Origin: Rhizobium sophoriradicis
Lineage (GTDB): Bacteria > Pseudomonadota > Alphaproteobacteria > Rhizobiales > Rhizobiaceae
Length of the DNA stretch: 64,000 bases
Assembly: GCF_003939025.1 (NCBI RefSeq)
Contig: NZ_RQIH01000005.1
Coordinates: forward strand, 248,001 to 312,000
Reading direction: 5' to 3'
Shown: positions 46,363 to 57,344 of the stretch, piece by piece
Layout: every line of letters starts with the position of its first letter
Numbering within the stretch: the stretch's first letter is position 1
Position numbers and translations under genes: made by a program
Notes under the pieces: model-generated
Told to the model about the DNA's origin: nothing
The model's input: the letters and a program-made list of their open reading frames with translations, nothing else
The model's database searches: none

Positions 46363-46518
46363 TTAGATGCGGCCCATTAGTACAAGGATAATGATAATGA
46401 CGAGAACTAGCCCCAAACCGCCGGCAGGTCCATAGCCCCAGCCACGGCTATAACCCCAATTCGGCAAGGCTCCGATCAAGAGCAGAATGAGGATAACCAG
46501 AAGTATCGTGCCAAGCAT
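46363..46518 (-). CDS. DUF3309-type tiny membrane protein, 51 residues
   Basis: The reverse strand encodes MLGTILLVILILLLIGALPN, a central W-G-Y-S-R-G-W-G-Y-G-P-A-G-G, then a second hydrophobic segment L-V-L-V-I-I-I-I-L-V-L-M-G-R-I. This two-helix layout with a Trp/Gly-rich turn is the DUF3309 family. AAGGAAA precedes the ATG at 46518. It lies 26 bases upstream of the lipoprotein gene on the same strand and may be cotranscribed with it. Function unknown. Confidence 0.85.
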   Translation of the reverse strand: MLGTILLVILILLLIGALPNWGYSRGWGYGPAGGLGLVLVIIIILVLMGRI

Positions 46519-46692
46519 GGTGTGTTTCCTTCATTTCATCCGCAATCTGAATGGACAAGAAACACGCATTGGCGATTTTTGTTCCCGGTTGCGCCCGCGA
46601 ATTGTGATGCGTCCCGATTCATGGTTTGCGATCCGTCTTCCCTGCCAAATTGTTGGTATGGTTAAAAAGTCGTTTGCATACAATATGTTGCG

Positions 46693-46746
46693 GTGAACAA
46701 ATCGAGAAGCTCGCAATGTCGCCGATTCGTCGGTGATTCGTTCCGT
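46693..46746 (+). repeat. Degenerate repeat copy 1 with paired GATTCG
   Basis: The block has G-G-TGAACAAA near 46693 and GATTCGTCGGTGATTCGTTC at 46724-46743. The two GATTC sites (46724, 46735) are 11 bases apart. Confidence 0.6.
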
Positions 46747-46898
46747 TTTCGATCGACCCGATCGCGGCAAGCGGTTCCGGCTTAACGCTGTGTAAATTTC
46801 GTCGTCGAAAGGTTAACGCCTGTCCGGAACGGTCGGACATGAGGATCTGTCGCTTGCCTAATCTAGCGACGGGTGACGGCGGCGCTACCGGATCTTGC

Positions 46899-46952
46899 CG
46901 TGAACGAAAGGTGAAAGCGGTCCGGTCGGCGATTCGTCTCCGATTCGTTCCG
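46899..46952 (+). repeat. Degenerate repeat copy 2 with paired GATTCG
   Basis: CCGTGAACGAAAGGTGAA near 46898 is followed by GATTCGTCTCCGATTCGTTC at 46931-46950. The GATTC sites (46931, 46942) are again 11 bases apart. The copy is 207 bases from copy 1. Confidence 0.6.
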
Positions 46953-47098
46953 GATTTGGTCGAGAAATTAATTGGGGTGGAATTTCGCGCGGCAAAAAGC
47001 GGGGCGGCAGATCGCCGGAAGGCGAAACAAATGCGAACAGGGCAGAGTCTCGTGATTCAGCATTTAGTGGGAAAAAGTGATTCAAAATCAATACTTAG

Positions 47099-47152
47099 CC
47101 GTGAACAAAAGCTGAATCAGCGGGAGTCAGCGATTCGTCGCTGATTCGTTCT
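47099..47152 (+). repeat. Degenerate repeat copy 3 with paired GATTCG
   Basis: CCGTGAACAAAAGCTGAA near 47099 is followed by GATTCGTCGCTGATTCGTTC at 47132-47151. The GATTC sites (47132, 47143) are 11 bases apart, with extra GANTC sites at 47114 and 47124. The copy is 201 bases from copy 2. Confidence 0.6.
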
Positions 47153-47324
47153 CAGGCTGTTCCGAATCGGAAATGCAGGCGTTCCCGATGACTCGCAAAG
47201 GTCGTAATCGCCGAAGCATTTTAAAATCTGCCCTTGCGTTTGCGGCGACAGCTGTCCATGTGTTCTGTGCCTCCGTCGAGAGGTGACAGTTTTCCTGGGG
47301 CCGCCTGCCTCATTTGCATGGAAT

Positions 47325-50513
<3,189 letters not shown>

Positions 50514-50515
50514 TC

Positions 50516-50920
50516 ATGGGCGGGGAGACACAGCCGGTAAGCGGTTCGCGCCAGCGCATCGACAAGTGGCTGTTCTTCACGCGCATGGTGAAGTCGCGTT
50601 CGCTGGCGCAGAGCCATGTCCAGTCGGGGCACGTGCGCATCAACGGCGAGCGCTGCAGCCAGCCGAGTCAGATGGTCAAGCCGGGCGACCGCATTGAGTT
50701 GACGCTGGAACGGCGTGACGTCGTGCTGATCGTGCGTCTCGCCGGCGAGCGGCGGGGCCCCTACGAGGAGGCCCGCCTGCTCTATGATGACCAATCGCCG
50801 CCGCCGGATGAGACAAAACGCCTCACCCCCTACGAGCAGGCGATCCGGGCGACCGGGACCGGCCGTCCGACCAAAAAGGAAAGACGCGCGATCGACAGGC
50901 TGATGTCGGACGAGGATTAG
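50516..50920 (+). CDS. S4-domain RNA-binding protein (Hsp15-like)
   Basis: A 134-residue protein with an S4 domain at residues 10-60 (R-I-D-K-W-L-F-F-T-R-M-V-K-S-R-S-L-A, then G-H-V-R-I-N-G-E-R) and a basic C-terminal part. Hsp15 (HslR) in E. coli rescues stalled 50S subunits carrying nascent chains. ATG is 2 bases after the helicase stop, with no separate ribosome binding site, so translation is probably coupled. Confidence 0.88.
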   Translation: MGGETQPVSGSRQRIDKWLFFTRMVKSRSLAQSHVQSGHVRINGERCSQPSQMVKPGDRIELTLERRDVVLIVRLAGERRGPYEEARLLYDDQSPPPDETKRLTPYEQAIRATGTGRPTKKERRAIDRLMSDED

Positions 50921-51112
50921 AAAACTCTGTCTGCGGCGGCGGCTTTTGCAGATCGTTTATCCTTGAATTCCGGCGATAAAGCCGATACGTCACTGACAAC
51001 CTGCCGGAAGCGTGCTTGCCTCCCAAGCCTGTCCACGCTTCGTCCGGCACGGGGATAGGCGCGACGTTCCAGGTTGCCCGGCCCCATCCGCATGGAAATC
51101 CTGGAGTTCTTC

Positions 51113-51451
51113 ATGACCTATGTCGTGACCGACAATTGCATCAAGTGCAAATACACCGACTGCGTGGAAGTCTGCCCCGTCGACTGCTTCTATGAAGGCG
51201 AGAATTTCCTCGTCATCCATCCCGACGAATGCATCGATTGCGGCGTCTGCGAGCCCGAATGTCCCGCCGAGGCGATCAAGCCGGATACCGAGCCGGGCCT
51301 CGACAAGTGGCTGAAGATCAACACCGAATATGCCACCATCTGGCCGAATATCACGGTCAAGAAGGACCCGCTGCCGGAGGCCAAGGAGATGGATGGCCAG
51401 ACCGGAAAGTTCGAGAAATATTTCTCCGAAAAACCCGGTTCCGGCGATTAA
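51113..51451 (+). CDS. fdxA: Ferredoxin FdxA (seven-iron type)
   Basis: A 112-residue ferredoxin: [20 protein letters not shown] binds the [3Fe-4S] and part of the [4Fe-4S] cluster, and [12 protein letters not shown] the rest. The typical long C-terminal tail of alphaproteobacterial FdxA follows. ATG 51113 fits the family start M-T-Y-V-V-T-D. It is an electron carrier, possibly to enzymes such as IspG; the partner is not known. It lies 192 bases after the S4 gene. Confidence 0.95.
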   Translation: MTYVVTDNCIKCKYTDCVEVCPVDCFYEGENFLVIHPDECIDCGVCEPECPAEAIKPDTEPGLDKWLKINTEYATIWPNITVKKDPLPEAKEMDGQTGKFEKYFSEKPGSGD

Positions 51452-51844
51452 CACGGCTGCCCGCCTCGACCGCCGGATTCGGGCGTTTACGCGATGAAAC
51501 GTTTTAAATCCTGCGTGTCTGATATGGGTGATGTGTGTTGCCCGCATGACTCAGGCGAAGCAAATTATTGATTTCCTCATATTTTTATGATAGGTTTCGC
51601 CTACTGTTCCATTTGTGGCATAACGCATGCCCAAAACCATCACGAAAGCAAAACCAATCCGTACGCGGTTTCCGTGACATATCAACGCTTTGAGCGCCGG
51701 ATCCCAAGATCGCGCGCAAGAAGTCTTTGCTTTTGCCTGATGGGACCAGAGTGAAGTCACCCGACGGATACGACCGTCTCACCCGGGCCTGACTGACCCG
51801 GCTCCGGCCGCCGCCGGAAGCGTAACAGGGAGTTTTTGAATAGA
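51452..51844. other. Intergenic region fdxA - carD
   Basis: The region is 393 bases without a supported gene. It contains a weak dyad AGGCGAA / TTCGCCT at 51553-51559 and 51596-51602, spanning an AT-rich stretch that may hold the carD promoter. Nothing else stands out. Confidence 0.45.
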
Positions 51845-52417
51845 ATGACGACTCAGCAGAAAAAGCCTTCTACAGCACGTCACGGCTTCAAGACCGGTGA
51901 ATCGATCGTCTACCCCGCACATGGCGTCGGTACCATCACCGCTATCGAAGAGCAAGAAGTTGCCGGCATGAAGCTCGAACTTTTCGTTATCGATTTCGAG
52001 AAGGACAAGATGCGCCTGAAGGTTCCGGTCGCGAAGGCGATGAGCATTGGCATGCGTAAGCTTTCGGAAACGGATTTCGTCGATCGTGCATTGAAGGTTG
52101 TGCAGGGCAAGGCGCGCGTCAAGCGCACCATGTGGTCCCGGCGTGCGCAGGAATATGATGCCAAGATCAATTCCGGCGATCTGATTTCCATCGCTGAAGT
52201 CGTGCGTGATCTTTATCGTGCGGAAAACCAGCCTGAGCAGTCCTATTCCGAGCGCCAGCTCTACGAGGCTGCGCTCGACCGCATGGCGCGCGAAATCGCC
52301 GCCGTCAACAAGATGTCGGAAACCGAGGCCGTCCGCCTTGTCGAGACCAACCTCAACAAGGGCCCGAAGCGCGGCAAGGCCATCGAAGAAGACGATTCGC
52401 AGGACGAAGCCGCATAA
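51845..52417 (+). CDS. carD: CarD-family transcriptional regulator
   Basis: A 190-residue protein with the RNA-polymerase-interacting CarD/TRCF domain at its N-terminus (F-K-T-G-E-S-I-V-Y-P-A-H-G-V-G-T-I-T-A-I near residues 13-32) and a helical C-terminal DNA-binding domain with the conserved Trp (R-T-M-W-S-R-R-A near residue 98). It is proposed to stabilise the open promoter complex, as in other bacteria. ATG 51845 is chosen by homology; AGGGAG is 12 bases upstream. TTG 51836, 3 bases after GGAG, is less likely. It ends at a strong terminator. Confidence 0.93.
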   Translation: MTTQQKKPSTARHGFKTGESIVYPAHGVGTITAIEEQEVAGMKLELFVIDFEKDKMRLKVPVAKAMSIGMRKLSETDFVDRALKVVQGKARVKRTMWSRRAQEYDAKINSGDLISIAEVVRDLYRAENQPEQSYSERQLYEAALDRMAREIAAVNKMSETEAVRLVETNLNKGPKRGKAIEEDDSQDEAA

Positions 52418-52438
52418 GGCGACCTTGTTTTCTTTATC

Positions 52439-52471
52439 AAAAAACCCGGCCTTCGTGCCGGGTTTTTTTAT
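52439..52471 (+). terminator. Terminator of carD
   Basis: An A-rich lead and a stem AAAACCCGGC / GCCGGGTTTT with loop CTTCGT centre run into TTTTTTT, 24 bases after the carD stop. Confidence 0.93.
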
Positions 52472-52664
52472 TGGAACTTTTTCCAGACTGCCGCGTTTAT
52501 CAAACGTAATTGCGGACTGCTCGTCGAGCGTGGCTCGTCGGGCGAACTGCCATTCCGTCAAATGTTCGGTGAGGAGCGGATCATGCCTTTTCAATATTGC
52601 CCGTTCGGCAACATGAAAAAACAGGTCCAACCCAGCCGTCTTAGCGGCCCATGATGAAAATTAG

Positions 52665-52696
52665 GGCCTCCCCCTGAAAAGTCCAGGGGTGAGGCC
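52665..52696 (+). promoter_or_regulatory. Hairpin in the rpoH2 leader
   Basis: GGCCTCCCCCTG and CAGGGGTGAGGCC pair as a 12-bp stem with one bulge around a 7-base loop. It lies 100 bases ahead of the likely rpoH2 start and includes GAGG, which could serve the alternative ATG at 52700. It may be a terminator remnant or a leader structure. Confidence 0.4.
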
Positions 52697-52795
52697 TTCA
52701 TGCATTCGGAACCCCATTCAGTCGGGACAGCGATGTTCCGGAAGGTGAGTTGTTTTGTTCATTTTGAGGGCGAAGGCCTGTTTCGGGAGATCGAA

Positions 52796-53659
52796 ATGAA
52801 GAACATGTCTGCAGATCGGCGCATGATCAAAATCGCGATGGCTGCCCCCTATCTCGCCCGCCAGGAAGAGCACGATCTCGCCACCCGCTGGAAGGATCAT
52901 GACGATCGCGGGGCGCGCAACCAGATCGCGATGGCGCATATGCGCCTAGTGATCTCCATGGCCGGCAAATTCCGCAATTTCGGTCTGCCGATGAGCGACC
53001 TCGTACAGGAGGGCTATGTCGGCTTGCTGGAGGCGGCCGCGCGTTTCGAACCGGAACGCGATGTGCGCTTCTCGACCTATGCGAGCTGGTGGATCCGGGC
53101 GTCGATCCAAGATTATATCCTGCGCAACTGGTCGATCGTGCGCGGCGGCACGAGTTCAGCGCAGAAGGCGCTGTTCTTCAATCTGCGTCGCCTGCGCGCC
53201 AAACTCGCCAAGGGCGACACACAACTGACGCTCCAATCCATCCATCAGGAAATTGCCGCGGCGCTGGGCGTCAGCCTTGCCGACGTTCAGACTATGGATG
53301 CCAGGCTTTCCGGCAACGACGCTTCGCTGCAGGCGCCTTCCGTCTCCGGCGATGCTGAGAGCGCGGAAAAGATGGATTTTCTCGTCAGCGACGATCCGCT
53401 GCCCGACGAACAGGTTTCCAACATGATCGACGGCGAGCGCCGCCGCGTCTGGCTCGCCTCGGCGTTGAAACATCTCAACGAACGCGAAATGAAGATCATC
53501 AGCGCCCGGCGTCTGGCCGAAGACGGCGCCACGCTCGAAGAGCTCGGTGCCGATCTCGGCATTTCCAAGGAGCGTGTGCGCCAGATCGAAAGCCGGGCGA
53601 TGGAAAAACTTCGTACCGCGCTGGTGAGCGCCGACCCGCATATGGCGGCCTACGCATAG
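52796..53659 (+). CDS. rpoH2: RNA polymerase heat-shock-type sigma factor RpoH2
   Basis: A 287-residue sigma-32 family factor. Region 2 has the core-binding and promoter-melting stretch D-L-V-Q-E-G-Y-V-G-L-L-E-A-A-A-R-F and R-F-S-T-Y-A-S-W-W-I-R-A-S-I-Q. Region 4 has L-G-I-S-K-E-R-V-R-Q-I-E. ATG 52796 is chosen for GGGAGA nearby and family start (M-I-K-I-A-M-A-A-P-Y-L follows). An upstream ATG (52700) adds 32 residues unlike sigma-32 N-termini. Rhizobia carry several RpoH copies; RpoH2 is linked to oxidative and osmotic stress and is controlled by RpoE-type sigma in relatives. The symbol rests on remembered synteny with carD. Confidence 0.9.
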   Translation: MKNMSADRRMIKIAMAAPYLARQEEHDLATRWKDHDDRGARNQIAMAHMRLVISMAGKFRNFGLPMSDLVQEGYVGLLEAAARFEPERDVRFSTYASWWIRASIQDYILRNWSIVRGGTSSAQKALFFNLRRLRAKLAKGDTQLTLQSIHQEIAAALGVSLADVQTMDARLSGNDASLQAPSVSGDAESAEKMDFLVSDDPLPDEQVSNMIDGERRRVWLASALKHLNEREMKIISARRLAEDGATLEELGADLGISKERVRQIESRAMEKLRTALVSADPHMAAYA

Positions 53660-53682
53660 ACCGGCTGCATACAGCATCCTTT

Positions 53683-53702
53683 GCGCGTCTGAAAAGACGC
53701 GC
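53683..53702. repeat. Copy of the 20-base intergenic hairpin found at 6121-6140
   Basis: GCGCGTCTGAAAAGACGCGC is identical to the core at 6121-6140. The flanks match that element in inverted orientation (TACAGCATCCTTT here against its complement there). It lies 24 bases after the rpoH2 stop. Confidence 0.75.
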
Positions 53703-53734
53703 GCCGCAAACCTCATTCCCTCCAGCAGCACAGA

Positions 53735-53762
53735 CTGGCCCGGCGCAAGCCGGGCTTTTTTT
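53735..53762 (+). terminator. Terminator between rpoH2 and the M48 protease gene
   Basis: GCCCGGC and GCCGGGC form a 7-bp stem with a GCAA loop, followed by TTTTTTTA. It ends rpoH2 transcription right at the stop of the convergent protease gene. Confidence 0.88.
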
Positions 53763-55305
53763 ACTCGGCAATGATCTTGACGCGATCGCCGGGTGAAACG
53801 GCCGCGCCCATGGGCAGGGCATTGATGAGCTTGAACAGATCGAGCTTGCGGTCGGTGCCCATCATGCGGGCAGAGAGCGTCGAGATGTTCTCGCCCGGCC
53901 GCACCGTGACGACACGGATACGCAGCGGCTTCAGCGAGGCCGTTTCCGCCGGCGTCATGCGCCGGAAACTCGCCCGCAGAACATTGGCCGTCGGCTCCAG
54001 GGCGTCGCTGCCTTTCGGCACGGCGGTGAGGAAACGGAAGATCTGCGTATTGTTGCGGATCACGGTGACATCGAAATCCCAGCGGTCGGCGCTGGCGCGC
54101 GCGGTGGCAGCCTCCATGCCGTTGATGGTGATCTGCTGGATGGTCGACGGGTCGAGACCGGTCACCCAGCCGCTGGAGATATAATTGGTGAGGCTCTGGT
54201 TCTGGTTGTCGGCGACGCCATCGAAGCGGACGGCGATGTCGTTCGGGCCGGTCGCCATCACCGCCTCGACCTTGTTGTCGATGTGAAATTCAGGTGGCAC
54301 GTCGAAACGGATGCCGAGGCCGCCATGCAGGAAAGTCTGGCCGCGCACATAGCCTTCTTCCGGGCTGTCGCCGTACAGCAGGCCGTCTATGCCGTCGAGA
54401 TAATAATCGCGGCCCTTATCGCCAACGGAACCCTCCTGGCCAAAGGCCCGCGCATGAGTGCGGGCAAGCTCGATACGCTGGGCGGAATTCGGGTGGCTCG
54501 AGAGAAAGTCGAGGCTCTGGTCGGCCTCCGGGTCGACCGACATGAAGCGGCTGTACGCCGCCATGGAATCGAGGAATCGGGCGGCGGCATAGGGATCGTA
54601 GCCGGCTTCGCCGAGCATGCGCACACCGATGACATCGGCCTGCAGTTCCTGCTGGCGCGAAAAGGCGGCGAGCCGCAGCTTGCCGCGGGCCAGCGCCTGT
54701 TTGCCGGCGATGTCGCTGGAGAGCACCTCAGCGACGACGCGGCTGGCGATGACCTCCGCCTCTTCGCGCTTCTGCCGCTCGATGCCGTGGTTGGCCGTCA
54801 CGTGGCCCATTTCGTGTGACAGCACGGCGGCGACCTCCGAAGCATCGTTGGCAAGGGCGAGCAGGCCGCGGGTGACGTAGAGGTAACCGCCCGGCAGCGC
54901 AAAGGCATTGATAGCAGGCGAGTTCAGGATGGTGATGCGGTAGGACTGACTCGGATTTTCCGACACCGCCGTCAGCGCGCCGGCGATCCGGGCGACGAGA
55001 CGCTCGGTCTTGGCATCCTTATATTCGCCGCCATAGCTTGCCACGATGCGCGGATGTTCGCGGGCGCCCATCGCCGCACGCGGGTCGTTCTTCTGCACCT
55101 CGTCAACGATCTGCGGATTGGAAGACGGCGAGATGCTCGGCTGATAGGATTGTTCGATCAGCGATTGACACCCGTTCAGCGCCATTGCGATGGCTGAAAG
55201 CAGCATCAGGCGACGCACGAAACGGCGCGGCGCGCAGATGGCATCACTGGAAAGCGCGGGCGATTTCCACGTCGTCAAGCTGTCCAGTCTGGTTCTCCGC
55301 ATCAT
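53761..55305 (-). CDS. M48-family zinc metalloprotease lipoprotein with C-terminal LysM-like domain
   Basis: A protein of about 514 residues. A basic N-terminus and hydrophobic stretch end in lipobox L-N-G-C, so it is probably a lipoprotein in the periplasm. The zinc motif S-H-E-M-G-H-V-T-A-N is near residue 164, with the third ligand in Q-E-L-Q-A-D. A middle domain of unknown role follows. The last 55 residues (V-R-P-G-E-N-I-S-T-L-S through S-P-G-D-R-V-K-I-I) look like LysM. It resembles BepA/LoiP-type outer-membrane quality-control proteases but lacks a clear TPR domain. The start is uncertain (55305, 55302 or 55206). Confidence 0.85.
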   Translation of the reverse strand: MMRRTRLDSLTTWKSPALSSDAICAPRRFVRRLMLLSAIAMALNGCQSLIEQSYQPSISPSSNPQIVDEVQKNDPRAAMGAREHPRIVASYGGEYKDAKTERLVARIAGALTAVSENPSQSYRITILNSPAINAFALPGGYLYVTRGLLALANDASEVAAVLSHEMGHVTANHGIERQKREEAEVIASRVVAEVLSSDIAGKQALARGKLRLAAFSRQQELQADVIGVRMLGEAGYDPYAAARFLDSMAAYSRFMSVDPEADQSLDFLSSHPNSAQRIELARTHARAFGQEGSVGDKGRDYYLDGIDGLLYGDSPEEGYVRGQTFLHGGLGIRFDVPPEFHIDNKVEAVMATGPNDIAVRFDGVADNQNQSLTNYISSGWVTGLDPSTIQQITINGMEAATARASADRWDFDVTVIRNNTQIFRFLTAVPKGSDALEPTANVLRASFRRMTPAETASLKPLRIRVVTVRPGENISTLSARMMGTDRKLDLFKLINALPMGAAVSPGDRVKIIAE

Positions 55306-55690
55306 GTCGCTGCTTTGCCGGTTTGCCGCAGATCGGGACCGGCCTTGGCAAGGGGAACTTAACAGGTGCGCACCCCTGATCTCGCGCTGCACGCTAGGCC
55401 GATACAAGTCGTTGCTGTAACTGATTTCCGCATCGGTTGCATAGCGAGACTCTGTTTAAATGTGGCGCCGTTGCATTTTGGCAATGCCTCAGTCGTCGAG
55501 GCCTCCTTCGCTCGGATGAAATTATGGCGAAAGTTCCGTCACAAGGGGCAGATATGCCGGCGGCGCGAAAAAAGAACGGGGTGATTGAGGCAATCACGGC
55601 GGAAACAGCCGCAGCACGCGAAACTTGCAACTACCGATAGCGATTCTGAGGAGAGATCGCCCGATGTGGCGACTTCCATTTTGCGATCGG
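55306..55690. other. Region between two minus-strand genes
   Basis: The region is 385 bases between the MFS stop (55691) and the protease start. Short frames exist on the plus strand (for example 55437-55640), but none has a ribosome binding site or recognisable product. I see nothing convincing; the protease promoter should be here. Confidence 0.4.
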
Positions 55691-57229
55691 CTATTCCGCC
55701 GCTTCCGCCGTGGCCGGTTGCGGCTGCTTCATCTCGCCGGCGCGCGGCAGCTGCACGGGCTTCAACATCACGGCGGCGGCAAGGCCGATCAGGGCAATGG
55801 CGCAGGAGGTCATGAACAGCGGCGAGAAGGCGGCGGCATAGAGATCGGCGACAGCCTGGCGGCTCGCTTCGGGAAGAGCGGCCATCATCTTCGGCGTCAG
55901 CTGTTCGATATCGGCAACACCGGCAATGGGAACGCCGGCCTTGCCGAGACCGGAGGCGATGACGGCGCCGTAGATGGAAATGGCGATCGAAGCGCCACCC
56001 ATGCGCGATAGGGTCACCGAACCGGTTGCGGCGCCGACGTCGCGGGCGGGCGCGGCATTCTGCACGCCGATAACGGGAACCTGCTGGGCAAGGCCGATGC
56101 CGATTCCGTGCAGCAGCATGATCGCGCCGATGAAGGCGATCGGCGTTCCGGCCTGGATCTGCGACATCAGCGCGAAGGCGACGGCGCTGCAGGTGAGACT
56201 TGCGATGGCGAAAGGTTTGTAACGTCCTGTCCTGGAGATGATGCGGCCTGCCGACAGCGATCCGCAGACGAGGCCGCCTGTGAGGAGGATAAAGAAAAGG
56301 CCGGCGGCGGAGGGCGAAAGACCCGTCGTCGTCTGCAGGAAGAGAGCGAAGTAATTGACCATGCCGATGGCGATGGCGCCGCCCGTGATCGAGATGATCA
56401 GCAGCAGGCTGAAGGTCGAATTGCGGAAGAGCTGCAGCGGCACGATCGGCTCGGGTGCGCGACGTTCGACCAAAACCCAGGCGACGGCGCAAACGATGCC
56501 GAAGGCGACGACGCCGATACTCTCGGGCGAAACCAATGCGCCGAACAATTCGCTGCTATCGGTAGCGAGCACGACGCTCGTGGTCGTCAGCGCAAGCAGC
56601 AGCGCGCCGGCATAATCGATCTTGGGACGGCGATGCGGTTTGCGGTAGGGCAGCATGAAGGCCAAGCCGGTCAGCGCGATGAAGCCGATCGGCACGTTGA
56701 CGAGGAAGATCGAGCGCCAGCCGAAGAGATCGCTCATCGTGCCGCCGAGCACCGGACCGATCGCGCCCGACGCCATCAGCACGAGGCTGGAATAGCTTTG
56801 ATAGCGCGCCCGCTCGCGCGGCTCGAACAGATCGGCGTTAACGGCGAAGATCGATACCATGATGCCGCCACCGCCGAGGCCCTGCAGCACGCGGGCAGCG
56901 ATCAGCGTGTCCATCGAGACGGCGAGGCCGCAGACCGCCGAGCCGACGGTGAAGATTGCGATCGCGGTCATCATTACATATTTGCGGCCGAAGAGATCGC
57001 CGAGCTTGCCATAGAGCGGCATGACGGCGCTGAGCGCTAGAAGATAGGCCGAGCCGATCCAGCCGAAACGTTCGAGATGGCCGAATTCGCCGACGATCGT
57101 CGGCAGCGCCGTGGAGACGATCTGATTATCCAGCGTCGCCATGAACATGGCGGTCATCAGGAAGAAGAAGAGGATAAGCCGGCGACGAGGGTCCGTCACC
57201 AGCGGCGACGGCGCGAGTTGCATGTCCAT
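55691..57229 (-). CDS. MFS drug efflux transporter, DHA2 (14-helix) family
   Basis: A protein of about 512 residues with fourteen hydrophobic segments. Motif D1 is in T-L-D-N-Q-I-V-S-T-A-L-P-T-I-V (about 31-45), motif A is G-K-L-G-D-L-F-G-R-K-Y near residue 75, and motif C-like G-P-V-L-G-G sits near 145. It should export drugs or toxic compounds using the proton gradient. An ATG at 57274 is upstream, but a good promoter (TTGACA at 57286-57281, CATAAA at 57263-57258) places the transcript start after it, so M-D-M-Q-L-A-P at 57229 is preferred. It is divergent from a MarR-family repressor gene that probably controls it. Confidence 0.88.
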   Translation of the reverse strand: MDMQLAPSPLVTDPRRRLILFFFLMTAMFMATLDNQIVSTALPTIVGEFGHLERFGWIGSAYLLALSAVMPLYGKLGDLFGRKYVMMTAIAIFTVGSAVCGLAVSMDTLIAARVLQGLGGGGIMVSIFAVNADLFEPRERARYQSYSSLVLMASGAIGPVLGGTMSDLFGWRSIFLVNVPIGFIALTGLAFMLPYRKPHRRPKIDYAGALLLALTTTSVVLATDSSELFGALVSPESIGVVAFGIVCAVAWVLVERRAPEPIVPLQLFRNSTFSLLLIISITGGAIAIGMVNYFALFLQTTTGLSPSAAGLFFILLTGGLVCGSLSAGRIISRTGRYKPFAIASLTCSAVAFALMSQIQAGTPIAFIGAIMLLHGIGIGLAQQVPVIGVQNAAPARDVGAATGSVTLSRMGGASIAISIYGAVIASGLGKAGVPIAGVADIEQLTPKMMAALPEASRQAVADLYAAAFSPLFMTSCAIALIGLAAAVMLKPVQLPRAGEMKQPQPATAEAAE

Positions 57230-57257
57230 GGATGCGTCGTTCCGATTGGTCGGCTTT

Positions 57258-57301
57258 TTATGTGCCGTTAGCATATATTTGTCAATAGCACATTATTGAC
57301 C
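57258..57301 (-). promoter_or_regulatory. Promoter of the MFS gene with overlapping MarR operator
   Basis: On the minus strand TTGACA (57286-57281) and CATAAA (57263-57258) are 17 bases apart. The dyad GTCAATA / TATTGAC (57282-57288 and 57295-57301, 6-base spacer) covers the -35 box and sits between the divergent MFS and marR genes, 44 bases before the marR ATG. This is where a MarR dimer would block the pump promoter, and possibly its own. Confidence 0.6.
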
Positions 57302-57344
57302 TCGACATATTCAGTTTCCGCTGCCGCTCTGTTATGGTGTCGTC

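Larger units (their letters stand above)
46519..47324. other. Gene-free region with triplicated GANTC-rich repeat
   Basis: The region is 806 bases, with lower GC than its surroundings and no convincing gene on either strand. It carries fourteen GANTC sites between 46616 and 47195, nine of them in the last 150 bases. They include three copies of a degenerate block about 205 bases apart. The promoter of the helicase gene must lie here or near 47250. Confidence 0.75.
52418..52795. other. Intergenic and leader region carD - rpoH2
   Basis: The region is 378 bases. It contains the carD terminator, a G/C-rich hairpin at 52665-52696, and the presumed rpoH2 promoter. An in-frame ATG at 52700 would add 32 codons to rpoH2 (see that entry). 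Nothing else is recognisable. Confidence 0.5.

Noticed and set aside
46519..47324. Possible tRNA or structured RNA gene in the gene-free region
   Set aside because: No tRNA-like arm sequences or stable long stems were found. The repeat signal is in DNA motifs (GANTC) rather than pairing.
55437..55640. 67-codon plus-strand frame between the protease and MFS genes
   Set aside because: No ribosome binding site, recognisable product or promoter; it could be real but I cannot support it.
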